Shown: positions 1 to 9,600, counted from the first letter of the stretch. The stretch: DNA of 64,000 nucleotides from an uncultured Nitrospira sp. (GCA_902500825.1 CABVRX010000004.1:62001-126000); one strand, 5' to 3'. Numbers and translations are program-made. The notes: generated by a model from the letters alone, not told the origin.

Positions 1-1142
<1,142 letters not shown>

Positions 1143-1214
1143 CTAGCGGGGTCCCCACACCGGGCGGGGTGCGAGGATGAACGGGTACGGGTCGGCGACA
1201 GGACCCGCTCGCAT

Positions 1215-2093
1215 CTATTTCAACGCTTCGGCCCCGCCGACGATGTCCATCAGTTCTTTCGTAATCGCAGCCTGTCTGGTCTTGTTGTAGTACAGCGTCA
1301 CTTTCTTGATGAGCTGACCGGCGTTGCGCGTCGCCCCATCCATGGCGGCCATACGGGCACCGTGTTCGGCGGCCGCTGACTCCAATAAAATCCGGTAGGC
1401 CTGAACTTGGAAATGCTTCGGCACCAGAGCGTTCAACAGTTCCGACTCCTCCGGCTCGTACAGATAACTGCCGCTGGTCGCCCCTTCCATGTGCGCCGAG
1501 CCGAACTCGGTCTGAGCGTCGACCGGAAAGAGTTTTTCGACGATCACGCGCTGCTGAATGGCGGATTTGAACTCGTTATACACGACGTACAGCTCATCGA
1601 ACGTGCCCTTGACGAAGGTATCCGTGAGGTCGCCGCCAATGTCGATCGCGTGTTCGAAACTGAGTTTATCGAAGATACCGGTCCACTCCTGACGGATGGG
1701 CCAGTTGCGCCGCCTAAAATAGTCGCGCCCTTTTCGGCCGATGATGCTGAGATTCACTTGCAAGCCACGAGATTCGCACTGCCGGACGAATTCTGAACTC
1801 TTGCGAACGATATTGCCGTTGAAGCCGCCGCACAACCCGCGATCGCTCGTGACGACAAGCACCTCGACTTTCTTCCCTTCGCGTTTCTGCAGAAGCGGAT
1901 GAGAAGAGCGGTTCACACGCCGGCTCAGATTGCTCAGGACCCCGCGCATCTTATGAGCATACGGACGCGCGGAAAGAATGCGGTCCTGCGAGCGTTTGAG
2001 CTTCGCCGCCGCCACCATCTTCATGGCCTTGGTGATTTTCTGGGTATTCTTGAAAGCCGCGATCTTGCGGCGCAACGATTGAAGGCTAGGCAT
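1215..2093 (-). CDS. atpG: ATP synthase F1 subunit gamma
   Basis: Central-stalk gamma subunit (292 aa), which rotates inside the alpha3beta3 hexamer and couples the Fo ring to the catalytic sites. The N-terminal helix (MPSLQSLRRKIAAFKNTQKI, then TKAMKMVAAAKLKRSQ) and the C-terminal helix (MDGATRNAGQLIKKVTLYYN, then KTRQAAITKELMDIVGGAEAL) are typical and form the coiled-coil shaft; the central part contains the conserved SDRGLCGGFN. Length is normal for the family. It sits between atpA and atpD. The 102-base gap to atpA holds an unusual inverted repeat listed separately, so transcript stability or translation of the downstream half of the operon may be modulated there. Confidence 0.97.
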   Translation of the reverse strand: MPSLQSLRRKIAAFKNTQKITKAMKMVAAAKLKRSQDRILSARPYAHKMRGVLSNLSRRVNRSSHPLLQKREGKKVEVLVVTSDRGLCGGFNGNIVRKSSEFVRQCESRGLQVNLSIIGRKGRDYFRRRNWPIRQEWTGIFDKLSFEHAIDIGGDLTDTFVKGTFDELYVVYNEFKSAIQQRVIVEKLFPVDAQTEFGSAHMEGATSGSYLYEPEESELLNALVPKHFQVQAYRILLESAAAEHGARMAAMDGATRNAGQLIKKVTLYYNKTRQAAITKELMDIVGGAEALK

Positions 2094-2112
2094 GGTATTC
2101 CATCAAGGCTGT

Positions 2113-2190
2113 GGACTGAGTGCTGAGGACTGAGATTGCAAACCCGGCTCACTGCCGCCGTCTCAGTCCTGAGTCCTCGATGCTCAGTCC
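2113..2190. repeat. Imperfect inverted repeat in the atpA-atpG gap
   Basis: The gap between atpA and atpG carries several copies of the octamer GGACTGAG or its complement. The left arm is at 2113-2134 and the right arm at 2161-2190, and they pair over about 20 bases around a 26-base loop. The same CTCAGTCCT word followed by a similar stretch recurs at about 57757-57775, in the gap between surE and tRNA-Pro. It looks like a small dispersed intergenic repeat rather than a terminator, because no T-run follows and the operon continues. Confidence 0.6.
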
Positions 2191-2195
2191 TGTGC

Positions 2196-3716
2196 TTATG
2201 CTTTCGCTCCGTATCCCATCTTTTGCTTGAAGGTTGTGATGATCTCTTTCAAACGACCGCCGACCTTATCGTCGATCTTGCCGATCGTGGTGACTTCCTT
2301 CTTCAGCTCCGGATGGTTCTGCTGGATGTAGTGGAGCAGATCGGCCTCAAACTGCTGCACCTTGTCGACCGGCACATCGTCGAGGAATCCGTTGACGCCC
2401 GCATAGATCGAGAGAACCTGATCGGCTACCGGCATTGGCTTATACTGGCCTTGTTTGAGCAATTCCACCATGCGCACACCGCGCGCCAGCTGCATCTGGG
2501 TGGCCTTATCGAGCTCGCTTCCGAATTGAGAGAATGCCGCCATTTCGCGATACTGCGCGAGGTCCAATCGGAGCGTACCGGCCACCTGCTTCATGGTCTT
2601 GATCTGCGCGGATCCTCCGACCCGGGAGACCGACAGACCGACGTTAATCGCCGGGCGGATACCGGAGTAGAAGAGATCGCTGCCCAGATAAATCTGACCG
2701 TCCGTGATCGAAATGACGTTCGTCGGAATGTAGGCCGACACGTCGCCGGCCTGCGTTTCGATGATGGGAAGCGCCGTGAGACTGCCTCCACCCAGTTTGT
2801 CGCTCAGCTTGGCCGCGCGTTCGAGCAACCGGGAGTGCAGATAGAACACATCGCCCGGATAGGCTTCGCGTCCCGGCGGCCGACGGAGCAACAACGAAAG
2901 CTGGCGGTAAGCGACCGCGTGTTTCGACAAATCGTCATACACGATCAACGCGTGCTTGCCGTTGTCGCGGAAATATTCACCGATCGCGGCACCAGCGAAG
3001 GGCGCCAGGAATTGCATCGGAGCCGGGTCGCTGGCGCTGGCGGAGACCACCATGCTGTACTCCATGGCATGGTTTTCTTCGAGCGTCTTCACGACTCGCG
3101 CGACGGTCGAGCGCTTTTGGCCGACGGCGACGTAAATACAGAAGACATTCAGGCCTTTTTGATTGATGATCGTATCGACCGCAATCGCCGTTTTGCCGGT
3201 CTGGCGGTCGCCGATGATCAATTCGCGCTGGCCACGACCGATGGGGATCATGGCGTCGATGGCCTTAATGCCGGTCTGCAGCGGTTCGCGAACGGATTGG
3301 CGTGTATTCACGCCGGGCGCCACGACTTCGATGCGGGAGGAGTGCTGCGACTTGATCGGACCCTTGCCGTCGATCGGCTGACCGATGGCGTTCACAACAC
3401 GGCCGACAAGCGCTTCGCCGACCGGAATTTCCGCGATGCGGCCGGTACGTTTGACCGGATCGCCTTCTTTGATACCGACATCGTCGCCCATCAACACGGC
3501 ACCGACATTGTCTTCTTCGAGATTCAGCGCAATGCCGTAGAGACCGCCGGGGAATTCCAGCATCTCACCGGCCATGGCTCCATCGAGGCCGTACACCTTG
3601 GCGATGCCGTCGCCGACTTGAATGACGGACCCCGTCTCTTTGACATCGACCTGTTTGTCGAAGCCTTTGATTTTCTCTTTGATGATCGCACTGATTTCTT
3701 CTGCCCTGATCTGCAT
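2196..3716 (-). CDS. atpA: ATP synthase F1 subunit alpha
   Basis: Regulatory alpha subunit of F1 (506 aa, normal length), which forms the hexamer with beta and binds non-catalytic nucleotide. The P-loop GDRQTGKT is at residues 169-176, and the alpha signature [17 protein letters not shown] is present towards the C-terminal half. The ATG at 3716 has AAGGAG five bases upstream. It starts nine bases after the atpH stop, as expected for a tightly packed atp operon. A long open frame on the opposite strand is only a codon-bias shadow. Confidence 0.98.
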   Translation of the reverse strand: MQIRAEEISAIIKEKIKGFDKQVDVKETGSVIQVGDGIAKVYGLDGAMAGEMLEFPGGLYGIALNLEEDNVGAVLMGDDVGIKEGDPVKRTGRIAEIPVGEALVGRVVNAIGQPIDGKGPIKSQHSSRIEVVAPGVNTRQSVREPLQTGIKAIDAMIPIGRGQRELIIGDRQTGKTAIAVDTIINQKGLNVFCIYVAVGQKRSTVARVVKTLEENHAMEYSMVVSASASDPAPMQFLAPFAGAAIGEYFRDNGKHALIVYDDLSKHAVAYRQLSLLLRRPPGREAYPGDVFYLHSRLLERAAKLSDKLGGGSLTALPIIETQAGDVSAYIPTNVISITDGQIYLGSDLFYSGIRPAINVGLSVSRVGGSAQIKTMKQVAGTLRLDLAQYREMAAFSQFGSELDKATQMQLARGVRMVELLKQGQYKPMPVADQVLSIYAGVNGFLDDVPVDKVQQFEADLLHYIQQNHPELKKEVTTIGKIDDKVGGRLKEIITTFKQKMGYGAKA

Positions 3717-3725
3717 GGCTACTCC

Positions 3726-4265
3726 TTATTCTCGCGTCAACAGGACTTGCAAATCGCGCAAGCGACCTCGGACGGTGCTGTCGACCACTGTGCTGCCGAT
3801 ATGAATCTCCAAGCCGGCGAGATGACTGGCGTCGGTCTGAAATGTCACATCCACGTCGCGCTTCAGCGCTTCGCGCAGGCGCGTTCTGATTCGATCTTGT
3901 TCCGCCGGTGGAAGTGTCGCCGCAGAAGACACCGTGACCGGCTGCGTTTGCTTTGATTGATCGACCAACTTACTGAATGCCTCGGCGATTTCCGGCAGAA
4001 AGCCTACTCGGGTTTTCCTGACCAACTGTCCCAAGAACGCTTTTCCGACCGGAGGACATCCAAGCTTGTCGCCGAGTGCGGTCAACACCGCGATTTTATC
4101 TTCCGTTCCGAAAGCCGGCGAGGCCACCACGTGGCGGAGTTGATCGGATTCCTCGAGGGCCTGACTCAGGCCTACGAGCACTCCTCGCATGACTTCAATG
4201 GTTGATTGGTCGAGCAGCTCGAAGAGGGCTTGAGCGTAACGTCGCGCAACTGTTGTCTTAATCAC
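3726..4265 (-). CDS. atpH: ATP synthase F1 subunit delta
   Basis: Delta subunit (179 aa, normal for the family), the peripheral-stalk element that fixes the top of F1 to the b subunits. The N-terminal segment TTVARRYAQALFELL and the C-terminal segment HIGSTVVDSTVRGRLRDLQ, which matches the family pattern [IV]G[SD]xx[IV]DxS[VI]xx[KR]L, are clear. A GTG at 4265 is used as start. It is the first atp gene visible here; upstream (to the right) there is no atpF, atpE or atpB, so the Fo genes must be encoded elsewhere and the operon is split into F1 and Fo parts. Confidence 0.95.
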   Translation of the reverse strand: MIKTTVARRYAQALFELLDQSTIEVMRGVLVGLSQALEESDQLRHVVASPAFGTEDKIAVLTALGDKLGCPPVGKAFLGQLVRKTRVGFLPEIAEAFSKLVDQSKQTQPVTVSSAATLPPAEQDRIRTRLREALKRDVDVTFQTDASHLAGLEIHIGSTVVDSTVRGRLRDLQVLLTRE

Positions 4266-4410
4266 CGTTCCAGATCCACTTACATTATTTAGACAAACCT
4301 AAAGGGTTCGTGCGAGGCACGAAGCAGAGCGGGGAAACTAGCATTGGCGGCTATAAGCTGTCAATACGATTGCTCGTGGTCGGGCCATGTGCTCGTATGC
4401 GGTGACCAAG

Positions 4411-4709
4411 TTACAGGAAGCGCTCTGACGATGCGAGTTCCGCTCCTCCTAGCGACGGAATCAGATCAAGCGCGATGCTGGGCGAGGCAACCATCACGGG
4501 CGTGCCGGATTTGGGATTGTCAAAGATCAGCAACTGCGCCGGCCGCATGCGGAGGCCGACCTTGGCGGCGTCGCCGCTAAAGTCGATGTGCGCAAACACG
4601 GTGAGCCCTTTCGACTTCGCAAGACCGTCCAGTCGCAGAATGGTTCAGGCACCGAGTATTTGCTCGGCACATGAATGATGCCCTTTTCCGAATGCGCTTG
4701 GCATGCCAT
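4411..4709 (-). pseudogene. DUF302 protein remnant, frameshifted and C-terminally altered
   Basis: The sequence encodes a recognisable DUF302 domain in two frames. From an ATG at 4709, preceded by GGGAGGGG, the first frame reads KGIIHVPSKYSVPE. A one-base loss near 4647 then moves the match to a second frame that reads LDGLAKSKGLTVFAHIDFSG, then DAAKVGLRMRPAQLLIFDNP and KSGTPVMVASPSIALDL. After that point the family pattern (PLKVLVWED...) is lost and the frame stops about 20 residues later, so the C-terminal third is gone. Intact DUF302 proteins are small cytosolic or periplasmic proteins of unknown role. The gene lies just downstream of the sulfite dehydrogenase pair and is best seen as decayed. 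Confidence 0.8.
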
Positions 4710-4739
4710 CGTGCCCCTCCCGTGCACAGCATGTATCGG

Positions 4740-5288
4740 CTACCGCACATCGGGTCGTGGGTCCGGAATAAAGCCGTTCCGATTCGGCATTTGGACCTTC
4801 GGCAGTGTCTGCGCATCGATCACCGCATCTTCTGCGATGACCTGATTCTGGAACAGAAGCCAGGCAATGACGGAGTAGGTCTCGTCCGAGGTGAGCGACT
4901 GCGGCGCATTAAACGGCATCGCTCGGTGGATATAGTCATACAACGTCGTCGCATAGGGCCAGTAACTGCCGATCGTCCTGGCCGGCTTCGCGGTCGTCAG
5001 CGTGTTCTGCCCGCCGACCAACCGATCCTTCGGACCTTCCGTACCGGTCGCACCATGGCAAGCGGCGCATTTGGTAGCAAACACCTGAGCGCCCTGCTTC
5101 ACGGTCCCTTTGCCTGGAGGCAATCCTTCCCCGTTCGGAACGACATCGATATTCCAAGCACGGATCTCCTCATCGGTCGCCGGCCGGCCCAGCCCGTACT
5201 CAGTTCCATCTTCAGCCGATCTCCCGAACGAGACGACCCCGAGGGCCATGAGCAGCACTACTATTCCCGCTACCATAGGCTTATGCAT
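4740..5288 (-). CDS. Periplasmic c-type cytochrome, electron acceptor of the sulfite dehydrogenase (SoxD/SorB-like)
   Basis: A 182-residue monohaem class I cytochrome c. After an N-terminal hydrophobic signal (residues 4-20) comes a heme-binding CAACH at residues 74-78, and a likely axial methionine in RAMPFNAP (about residue 124). The start at 5288 was preferred over an upstream ATG at 5339 because it puts the signal peptide at the very N-terminus and because the ATGCATAA overlap with the stop codon of the upstream molybdoenzyme (5281-5283) indicates translational coupling. With that gene it forms a two-gene unit resembling SoxCD or SorAB: electrons from the molybdenum centre pass to this haem and then to the respiratory chain. 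It has a single haem, unlike the dihaem SoxD of Paracoccus. Confidence 0.85.
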   Translation of the reverse strand: MHKPMVAGIVVLLMALGVVSFGRSAEDGTEYGLGRPATDEEIRAWNIDVVPNGEGLPPGKGTVKQGAQVFATKCAACHGATGTEGPKDRLVGGQNTLTTAKPARTIGSYWPYATTLYDYIHRAMPFNAPQSLTSDETYSVIAWLLFQNQVIAEDAVIDAQTLPKVQMPNRNGFIPDPRPDVR

Positions 5289-6549
5289 ATAGGTTGCGTA
5301 CCCGTCCATCGCGTTCCACCTTCCAGCTTTGAATGGCATTGTAGTGATAGATTGAATTGGTTCCGCGCACCTTCACAAGGTCCTGGCGTGTCGGTTGGAC
5401 ATAGCCGGTTTCATCGATACAGCGGCTTTGCAGGACGGCTTCTTGACCATTCCATCGCCACGGCAGCCGGAATCGAGTGTGACACTTTGGAATTATTGGT
5501 TCTTGGAGTTGCGCGGCCTTCCACATTCGGCCTCCATCCATACTGACGTCGACTCTCGTCACTCGTCCTCGGCCGCTCCACGCCAATCCGCTGATCTCAT
5601 GAAAGCCCGGTTGTATCTGTTGCTGACCCGAAGGGTAGGTGATCACCGACTTGGCTTCCATCACGAGACTGAATTGATAGGCCTTCCCATCCGGCATCAG
5701 ATCGGTGTACTTGGCCGTTTCCCAACGGGTCATAAACGGAGCCGATCCAAGCTTGAGTCGCCGCAGCCATTTTACGTTGATATTGCCTTCGAAGCCCGGC
5801 AAGAACAGCCGCAGCGGATAGCCCTGCTCAGGGCGTAATGCCTCACCATTCTGACCGTAACAAATCATCGCCTCATTCAAGATATCGTCCGTAAGCGGCA
5901 CACTGCGATCCAATCCGGCCGCATCGCCGCCCTCCGCCAGCATCCACGTCGCCTCACGTCGAACACCGACTGCTTCCAGGAGCGTTGCGAGCTTGACTCC
6001 GGTCCACTCACTCGTGCTCATCAGTCCATACAGATCTTGGACCGTGACATCTTGCGCGTCACGCCAACCATCCCAAGTGTTGCCCGAACATTCCAGAAAC
6101 GCGATCCGCGAGGCAGCAGGCAAGCGCTGCAATTCCTTCACAGTAAAGATCAAGGACCGCTCGACGAGTCCATGAATCAGGAGGCGATGGCGGTCCGGAT
6201 CGATAGCGGGCACACCGTTATGGTGCCGTTCGAAGTGTAGGGCAGACGGCGTGATGATCCCGTGTAAGTCCTGAATCGGAGTACCTGAGTTGAAGTTATT
6301 CGGGGCATTGGTGCCCCAGCCATGCGGCGCCCCCGGCCCGGCTCCGCCCAAACGTTGTTGTTTCTCAAAGGGCGACCGTTCGCCATATGGGCGTGGTAAT
6401 GCCCCGGGGACACGCATAGGGTCATCCACAGGTTTGGGCTCTTCAGCTTTCGCAGCCTGCAGAACCAGAGCGGCTGTGCCAAACGCGATGGCAGAGGCGC
6501 TGCGCCTTAGAAATCGTCTTCGGCCTATTTCTTTTGGGGCATCTTGCAT
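5281..6549 (-). CDS. soxC: Sulfite dehydrogenase, molybdopterin subunit (SoxC/SorA-like)
   Basis: A 422-residue molybdenum-cofactor enzyme of the sulfite oxidase family, predicted to oxidise sulfite, or a protein-bound sulfur in the Sox sense, in the periplasm. It begins with a twin-arginine signal (RRRFLRR at residues 10-16) followed by a hydrophobic stretch ending AKA. The segment ITPSALHFERHHNGVPAIDP is SoxC-like, and the Mo-ligating cysteine is Cys154 in LECSGN. The C-terminal dimerisation domain is present. An RBS-like GGAGG sits just upstream of the ATG. Its stop overlaps the start of the cytochrome gene by eight bases. No soxA, B, X, Y or Z gene is nearby, so I favour a stand-alone sulfite detoxification or energy-yielding role over a full Sox pathway. 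Confidence 0.9.
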   Translation of the reverse strand: MQDAPKEIGRRRFLRRSASAIAFGTAALVLQAAKAEEPKPVDDPMRVPGALPRPYGERSPFEKQQRLGGAGPGAPHGWGTNAPNNFNSGTPIQDLHGIITPSALHFERHHNGVPAIDPDRHRLLIHGLVERSLIFTVKELQRLPAASRIAFLECSGNTWDGWRDAQDVTVQDLYGLMSTSEWTGVKLATLLEAVGVRREATWMLAEGGDAAGLDRSVPLTDDILNEAMICYGQNGEALRPEQGYPLRLFLPGFEGNINVKWLRRLKLGSAPFMTRWETAKYTDLMPDGKAYQFSLVMEAKSVITYPSGQQQIQPGFHEISGLAWSGRGRVTRVDVSMDGGRMWKAAQLQEPIIPKCHTRFRLPWRWNGQEAVLQSRCIDETGYVQPTRQDLVKVRGTNSIYHYNAIQSWKVERDGRVRNLYA

Positions 6550-6656
6550 GGAAGCCTCCTTGCGAGAGATCCTTCTTGAAGTCGACTGGTTTTCTGGATC
6601 AACCGGTCACAATCGCCGTCAGTATGCCTCGGCTCTTTCAGAGTTCAATGCTGAAC

Positions 6657-6862
6657 CTAGTGCCTTGTGGCTCGAACCTTGGGCGTGTGGATCCGGATTG
6701 CCTCGGACAACCCGCGCCGCACCCCCTCCGCGTCGAGGTCGGTACAGTACACCGGCATGTCGTGCTGCTGCCACCAGCTCTCGTCCAGACTCCCCCGCGC
6801 TCGATCAGGCGGCGCGCCAGGGTGCCGCCGATCTGTCCCGCACCTTTGATACCGATTTTCAC
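6657..6862 (-). pseudogene. NAD(P)-binding F420 reductase-like gene with a large internal deletion
   Basis: From a GTG at 6862 (GAGGAG upstream) the frame reads KIGIKGAGQIGGTLARRLIE, the Rossmann GxGxxG start of the NADPH-dependent F420 reductase-like family. Immediately after this, in another frame, come DESWWQQHDMPVYCTDLDAE and GVRRGLSEA, which match the C-terminus of the same family (pattern PVYGTDxDxxGLxxALAEA). The roughly 150 residues that normally lie between are missing. This is therefore a gene collapsed by internal deletion plus a frameshift, ending at the TAG at 6657. Only the two ends of the gene are left, so no function is expected. Confidence 0.75.
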
Positions 6863-7235
6863 GATGTCTCCTCTATATGGGAATAGGGTACTATTCATAT
6901 GGTGCATCCCGGTTCTTTGTATAGCTCCTCCCAGTTAACGCCTTCTTGTATGCTAGGGTCCCGCACATACCACTAGGCGAGTCCCTAACCGGAGGCCGAT
7001 CCCACGCGATCCTTCCCACCGTGGTCGTCGCGGCGTCGTGAGCGTGAATCCCAACCACTGTATGCTATCGACAAAAAACTCCAAACCATCCACGACCTCA
7101 ATAATGTGAGCCTCAAGAAATGCAAGGAAGCGGTCTTCTGGTAGATCAAGCAATACGACACGTGGGATTCAGCACAGTTGGACTTGTTTTACGGGTAGCG
7201 ATCTTCTGTTTTGCAACTTCTCTGCTTGTGGCCGT
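6863..7235. other. Intergenic stretch without a recognisable gene
   Basis: About 370 bases between the collapsed oxidoreductase gene and the CGNR regulator. One minus-strand frame of 66 codons (6953-7153) is open, but it has no good ribosome binding site and matches no family I know. I see no RNA gene or strong terminator. Given the neighbouring pseudogenes this is probably eroded sequence. Confidence 0.5.
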
Positions 7236-7850
7236 TCAGGGGCTTGCCTTCCGCCGACTTCGCCGGTAGTGCGCCGCCACTTTCATCCGATTGCCGCACA
7301 TCTGCATGCTGCACCAGTTTCGCGTGTGATTCTTGGTCGTATCTAAAAAATAAAGGATGCAAGCGGCATTGGCGCATTTCTTGATCAAACACACACGTCC
7401 GGAGCTGAGCAGGTCGCTCGCGGATTCCAAAAGGGGCGCCAAGAGTTCCACCTGTCGCGTCGCCAGAGAATGGAACCGCCGCGTGAAACCTTCCTTGCTC
7501 CGAACAAGCTCGGTGTAGCCGGTGCGTTGAGCCAGGAACTGATTGGTGGTATCAACGGCTGAATCAGGCACAGGTTTACCGGCTGCGACCCGTTCGGCGA
7601 TGACTCGGAGCGTGCTCCGGAAGGTCTTCGCCCGCTCAAGCAAGGACACGGCTTCTTCGTCGTTCAGGTGAACCTGAGCAATATTGGCCTGGGACGCCGT
7701 AAGAAGCTTTGCCTGCCTCAACCACGAAGAGAGGTCATCAAAGCTCTCAAGAAGATCTCTCGGCTCGCCCTTCACCATCAGCTGGGTATTGATCAAATCC
7801 AGACAAGGGTGATTGCCCACAAACAGAAACAGTTTTGCCTCCTTGCTCAT
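7236..7850 (-). CDS. CGNR zinc-finger / ABATE-domain transcriptional regulator
   Basis: A 204-residue protein with the two-part structure of the ABATE/CGNR family: an N-terminal ABATE domain beginning LFVGNHPCLDLINT, thought to sense a ligand or stress, and a C-terminal zinc finger with CANAAC followed by WCSMQMCGNR, which is proposed to bind DNA. The three cysteines before the CGNR cysteine give the four zinc ligands expected. It is divergent from the DsrE-like gene at 8003, with a well-formed promoter and a palindrome in the 152-base gap, so it is a natural candidate regulator of that gene run. The target and inducer are unknown. Confidence 0.85.
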   Translation of the reverse strand: MSKEAKLFLFVGNHPCLDLINTQLMVKGEPRDLLESFDDLSSWLRQAKLLTASQANIAQVHLNDEEAVSLLERAKTFRSTLRVIAERVAAGKPVPDSAVDTTNQFLAQRTGYTELVRSKEGFTRRFHSLATRQVELLAPLLESASDLLSSGRVCLIKKCANAACILYFLDTTKNHTRNWCSMQMCGNRMKVAAHYRRSRRKASP

Positions 7851-7893
7851 CGGTCCTCTTCCCTCTGTTTATAGATAACCTACAAAGAGCCTG

Positions 7894-7922
7894 TTGACAA
7901 GTTAGCCTCCTATTGATATAAC
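7894..7922 (+). promoter_or_regulatory. Sigma-70 type promoter for the DsrE-like gene run
   Basis: TTGACA at 7894-7899 and TATAAC at 7917-7922 are separated by exactly 17 bases, near consensus. Transcription would start around 7929 and read into the gene at 8003. The palindrome CTAAA-N5-TTTAG at 7926-7940 overlaps the expected start point and could be an operator, perhaps for the divergent CGNR-type regulator. Confidence 0.7.
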
Positions 7923-8002
7923 CTGCTAAACATTATTTAGACGGTTACTATATTCGATCATGCATTGCTCGTAAAACGGCAACCAATCTCAAAGGAGGAT
8001 TC

Positions 8003-8377
8003 ATGAAAACCGCCATTGTAATTATGTCCGATCCAAAGAACGCTTCAGAAGAAGCGCTTGGGAGAGTCTTCAACGCGCTCGCGTTTGCATCCGAGTGCAA
8101 GCAAAAGGGTGATGAAGTCGCCGTGGTGTTCAACGGGACGGGAACCCGTTGGCCGGCCGAACTCACAAAACTCTCGCACCCGGCCAACGCCCTCTACGAT
8201 TCGATTCGCGATGTGGTGCAAGGCATCTCATGTGGTTGTGCTGAGGTGTTCGGAGCAAAGGAATCAGTCCAATCCTGTGGTGTGCCCCTCAAGAAAGATC
8301 ATGCGCTAGCCGGAACAGCCGGACTGTTGAGCCTACGCCGGTACGTCGCGGATGGATGGAACATGGTGGTGTTTTGA
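8003..8377 (+). CDS. DsrE/DsrF-like family protein
   Basis: A 124-residue soluble protein of the DsrE-like fold. The N-terminal strand and loop KTAIVIMSDPKNASEEALGR and the segment EVAVVFNGTGTRWP are typical of small DsrE-like proteins found near sulfur or redox genes. It has cysteines in SCGCAEVFG and QSCGVPL, which could act in sulfur transfer or redox chemistry, but the canonical DsrE partner set (TusBCD, DsrEFH) is not here. An AAAGGAGG sits just upstream of the ATG. It is the first gene of a plus-strand run with a PNPOx-like and a DUF1348 protein. Confidence 0.85.
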   Translation: MKTAIVIMSDPKNASEEALGRVFNALAFASECKQKGDEVAVVFNGTGTRWPAELTKLSHPANALYDSIRDVVQGISCGCAEVFGAKESVQSCGVPLKKDHALAGTAGLLSLRRYVADGWNMVVF

Positions 8378-8445
8378 TATGGAGATCGTGGAACATCGCC
8401 GTGGAACCCAAAGAGTGCCACGGCGATGTGATGGAGGATGAGACG

Positions 8446-9066
8446 ATGGCGATGAAATATTTAGATCTGGCGATGACGGAGTCGGTACGATGCGCACAGA
8501 AACAGTACTATGGTCATGCGGTAAGAATTGCCGACGCGCCGGAACGCGATCCACTCGGCGAGGCGGAGGTCGAGTTCATCGCGGCACGAGAGAGTTTCTA
8601 CTTGGGGACGGTGAACGAAACCGGATGGCCCTACATTCAACATCGAGGTGGTTCTCGAGGATTCCTGCGCGTGGTTAACGAGACGACGCTGGCCTTCGCC
8701 GATTACAAGGGCAATCGCCAGCTGCTCACGACCGGCAATATTTCCGCGAACGACCGTGTGGCTCTATTCCTGATGGACTATAAGAATCGGGAGCGCCTCA
8801 AAATTTTCGGCCATGCCCGCGTCGAGGATGCACGTGCCCATCCGGAACTCGTTGCACAGCTCGCTGACCCAACGATGCAGTCAGCGGTGGAGCGGCTGGT
8901 CTTCATCGATGTCGTGTCGTTTGATTGGAACTGTCCAAAGTACATTACTCCACGATATTCGCTGAAAGAAGTAGAGAAACTGGCGGGGCCATTGCGAACA
9001 CGCATTGCCGAACTAGAGTCAGAGTTACATGCAGCAAGAGCCGGATCCTGGAGTTCATCTGCCTGA
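8446..9066 (+). CDS. Pyridoxamine 5'-phosphate oxidase-like FMN-binding protein
   Basis: A 206-residue split-barrel protein of the PNPOx-like group. The segments FIAARESFYLGTVNETGWPY and IQHRGGSRGFLRVVNETTLA and FADYKGNRQLLTTGNI are characteristic of the subfamily of general flavin-binding proteins rather than of PdxH itself. I moved the start from an upstream in-frame ATG at 8356 to 8446, which has GGAGG seven bases upstream and begins the conserved domain. The C-terminal helix (PLRTRIAELESELHAAR) looks like a short coiled coil. The substrate is unknown; the family includes FMN-dependent reductases and sensors. Confidence 0.85.
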   Translation: MAMKYLDLAMTESVRCAQKQYYGHAVRIADAPERDPLGEAEVEFIAARESFYLGTVNETGWPYIQHRGGSRGFLRVVNETTLAFADYKGNRQLLTTGNISANDRVALFLMDYKNRERLKIFGHARVEDARAHPELVAQLADPTMQSAVERLVFIDVVSFDWNCPKYITPRYSLKEVEKLAGPLRTRIAELESELHAARAGSWSSSA

Positions 9067-9120
9067 CACGAAGACACCGTTTTCGACTGTCGACTGCCCT
9101 GCATAGGCATGGAGGATCTA

Positions 9121-9600
9121 ATGTCGTCAGATCCGAACAAACGAGCACCTTTCCCACCCTTTACTCAGGAGACTGCCATCCAGAAAGTGCGCATGGCCGA
9201 GGACGCATGGAATACTCGTGATCCTCATAAAGTTTCACTCGCATACACACCTGACAGCCTGTGGCGAAACCGTTCGGAATTCCTGACTGGCCGAGAGGCA
9301 ATCGTTCGGTTCTTGACTCGCAAGTGGAATAAGGAGCTGAATTATCGCCTCATTAAAGAACTTTGGGCCTGGCAAGGTAACCGAATCGCAGTGCGTTTCG
9401 CATACGAGTGGCACGATGACTCGGGAAACTGGTTTCGGTCATACGGGAACGAGAATTGGGAATTCGACGACAAAGGCCTCATGCGTCGACGCATCGCCAG
9501 CATCAATGACCTGGCAATCTCCGAGAAGGATCGCAAGTATCTTTGGCCGATCGGTCGCCGGCCAGACGATCACCCTGTGCTGTCTGAGCTTGGTCTCTAG
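9121..9600 (+). CDS. DUF1348 family protein (NTF2-like fold)
   Basis: A 159-residue cone-shaped NTF2-like protein of the DUF1348 family, recognised by the stretches [40 protein letters not shown] and [19 protein letters not shown], and the closing [18 protein letters not shown]. Length is normal. The start at 9121 is preferred over 9109 because GGAGG lies five bases before it. The biochemical function of the family is not established. It is the last gene of the plus-strand run that begins with the DsrE-like gene. Confidence 0.88.
   Translation: MSSDPNKRAPFPPFTQETAIQKVRMAEDAWNTRDPHKVSLAYTPDSLWRNRSEFLTGREAIVRFLTRKWNKELNYRLIKELWAWQGNRIAVRFAYEWHDDSGNWFRSYGNENWEFDDKGLMRRRIASINDLAISEKDRKYLWPIGRRPDDHPVLSELGL

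Noticed and set aside
2136-3956. A 606-codon open frame on the plus strand.
   Set aside because: It lies opposite atpA and part of atpH, is rich in His, Arg, Asp and Leu as expected for a codon-bias mirror, and matches no protein. atpA on the other strand is certain.
4671-5546. A 291-codon plus-strand frame.
   Set aside because: It is antisense to the cytochrome and the 3' part of the molybdoenzyme, whose motifs are clear on the minus strand.
6953-7153. A 66-codon minus-strand frame between two genes.
   Set aside because: It has no ribosome binding site and no recognisable similarity. It may be a fragment, but I cannot support it as a gene.
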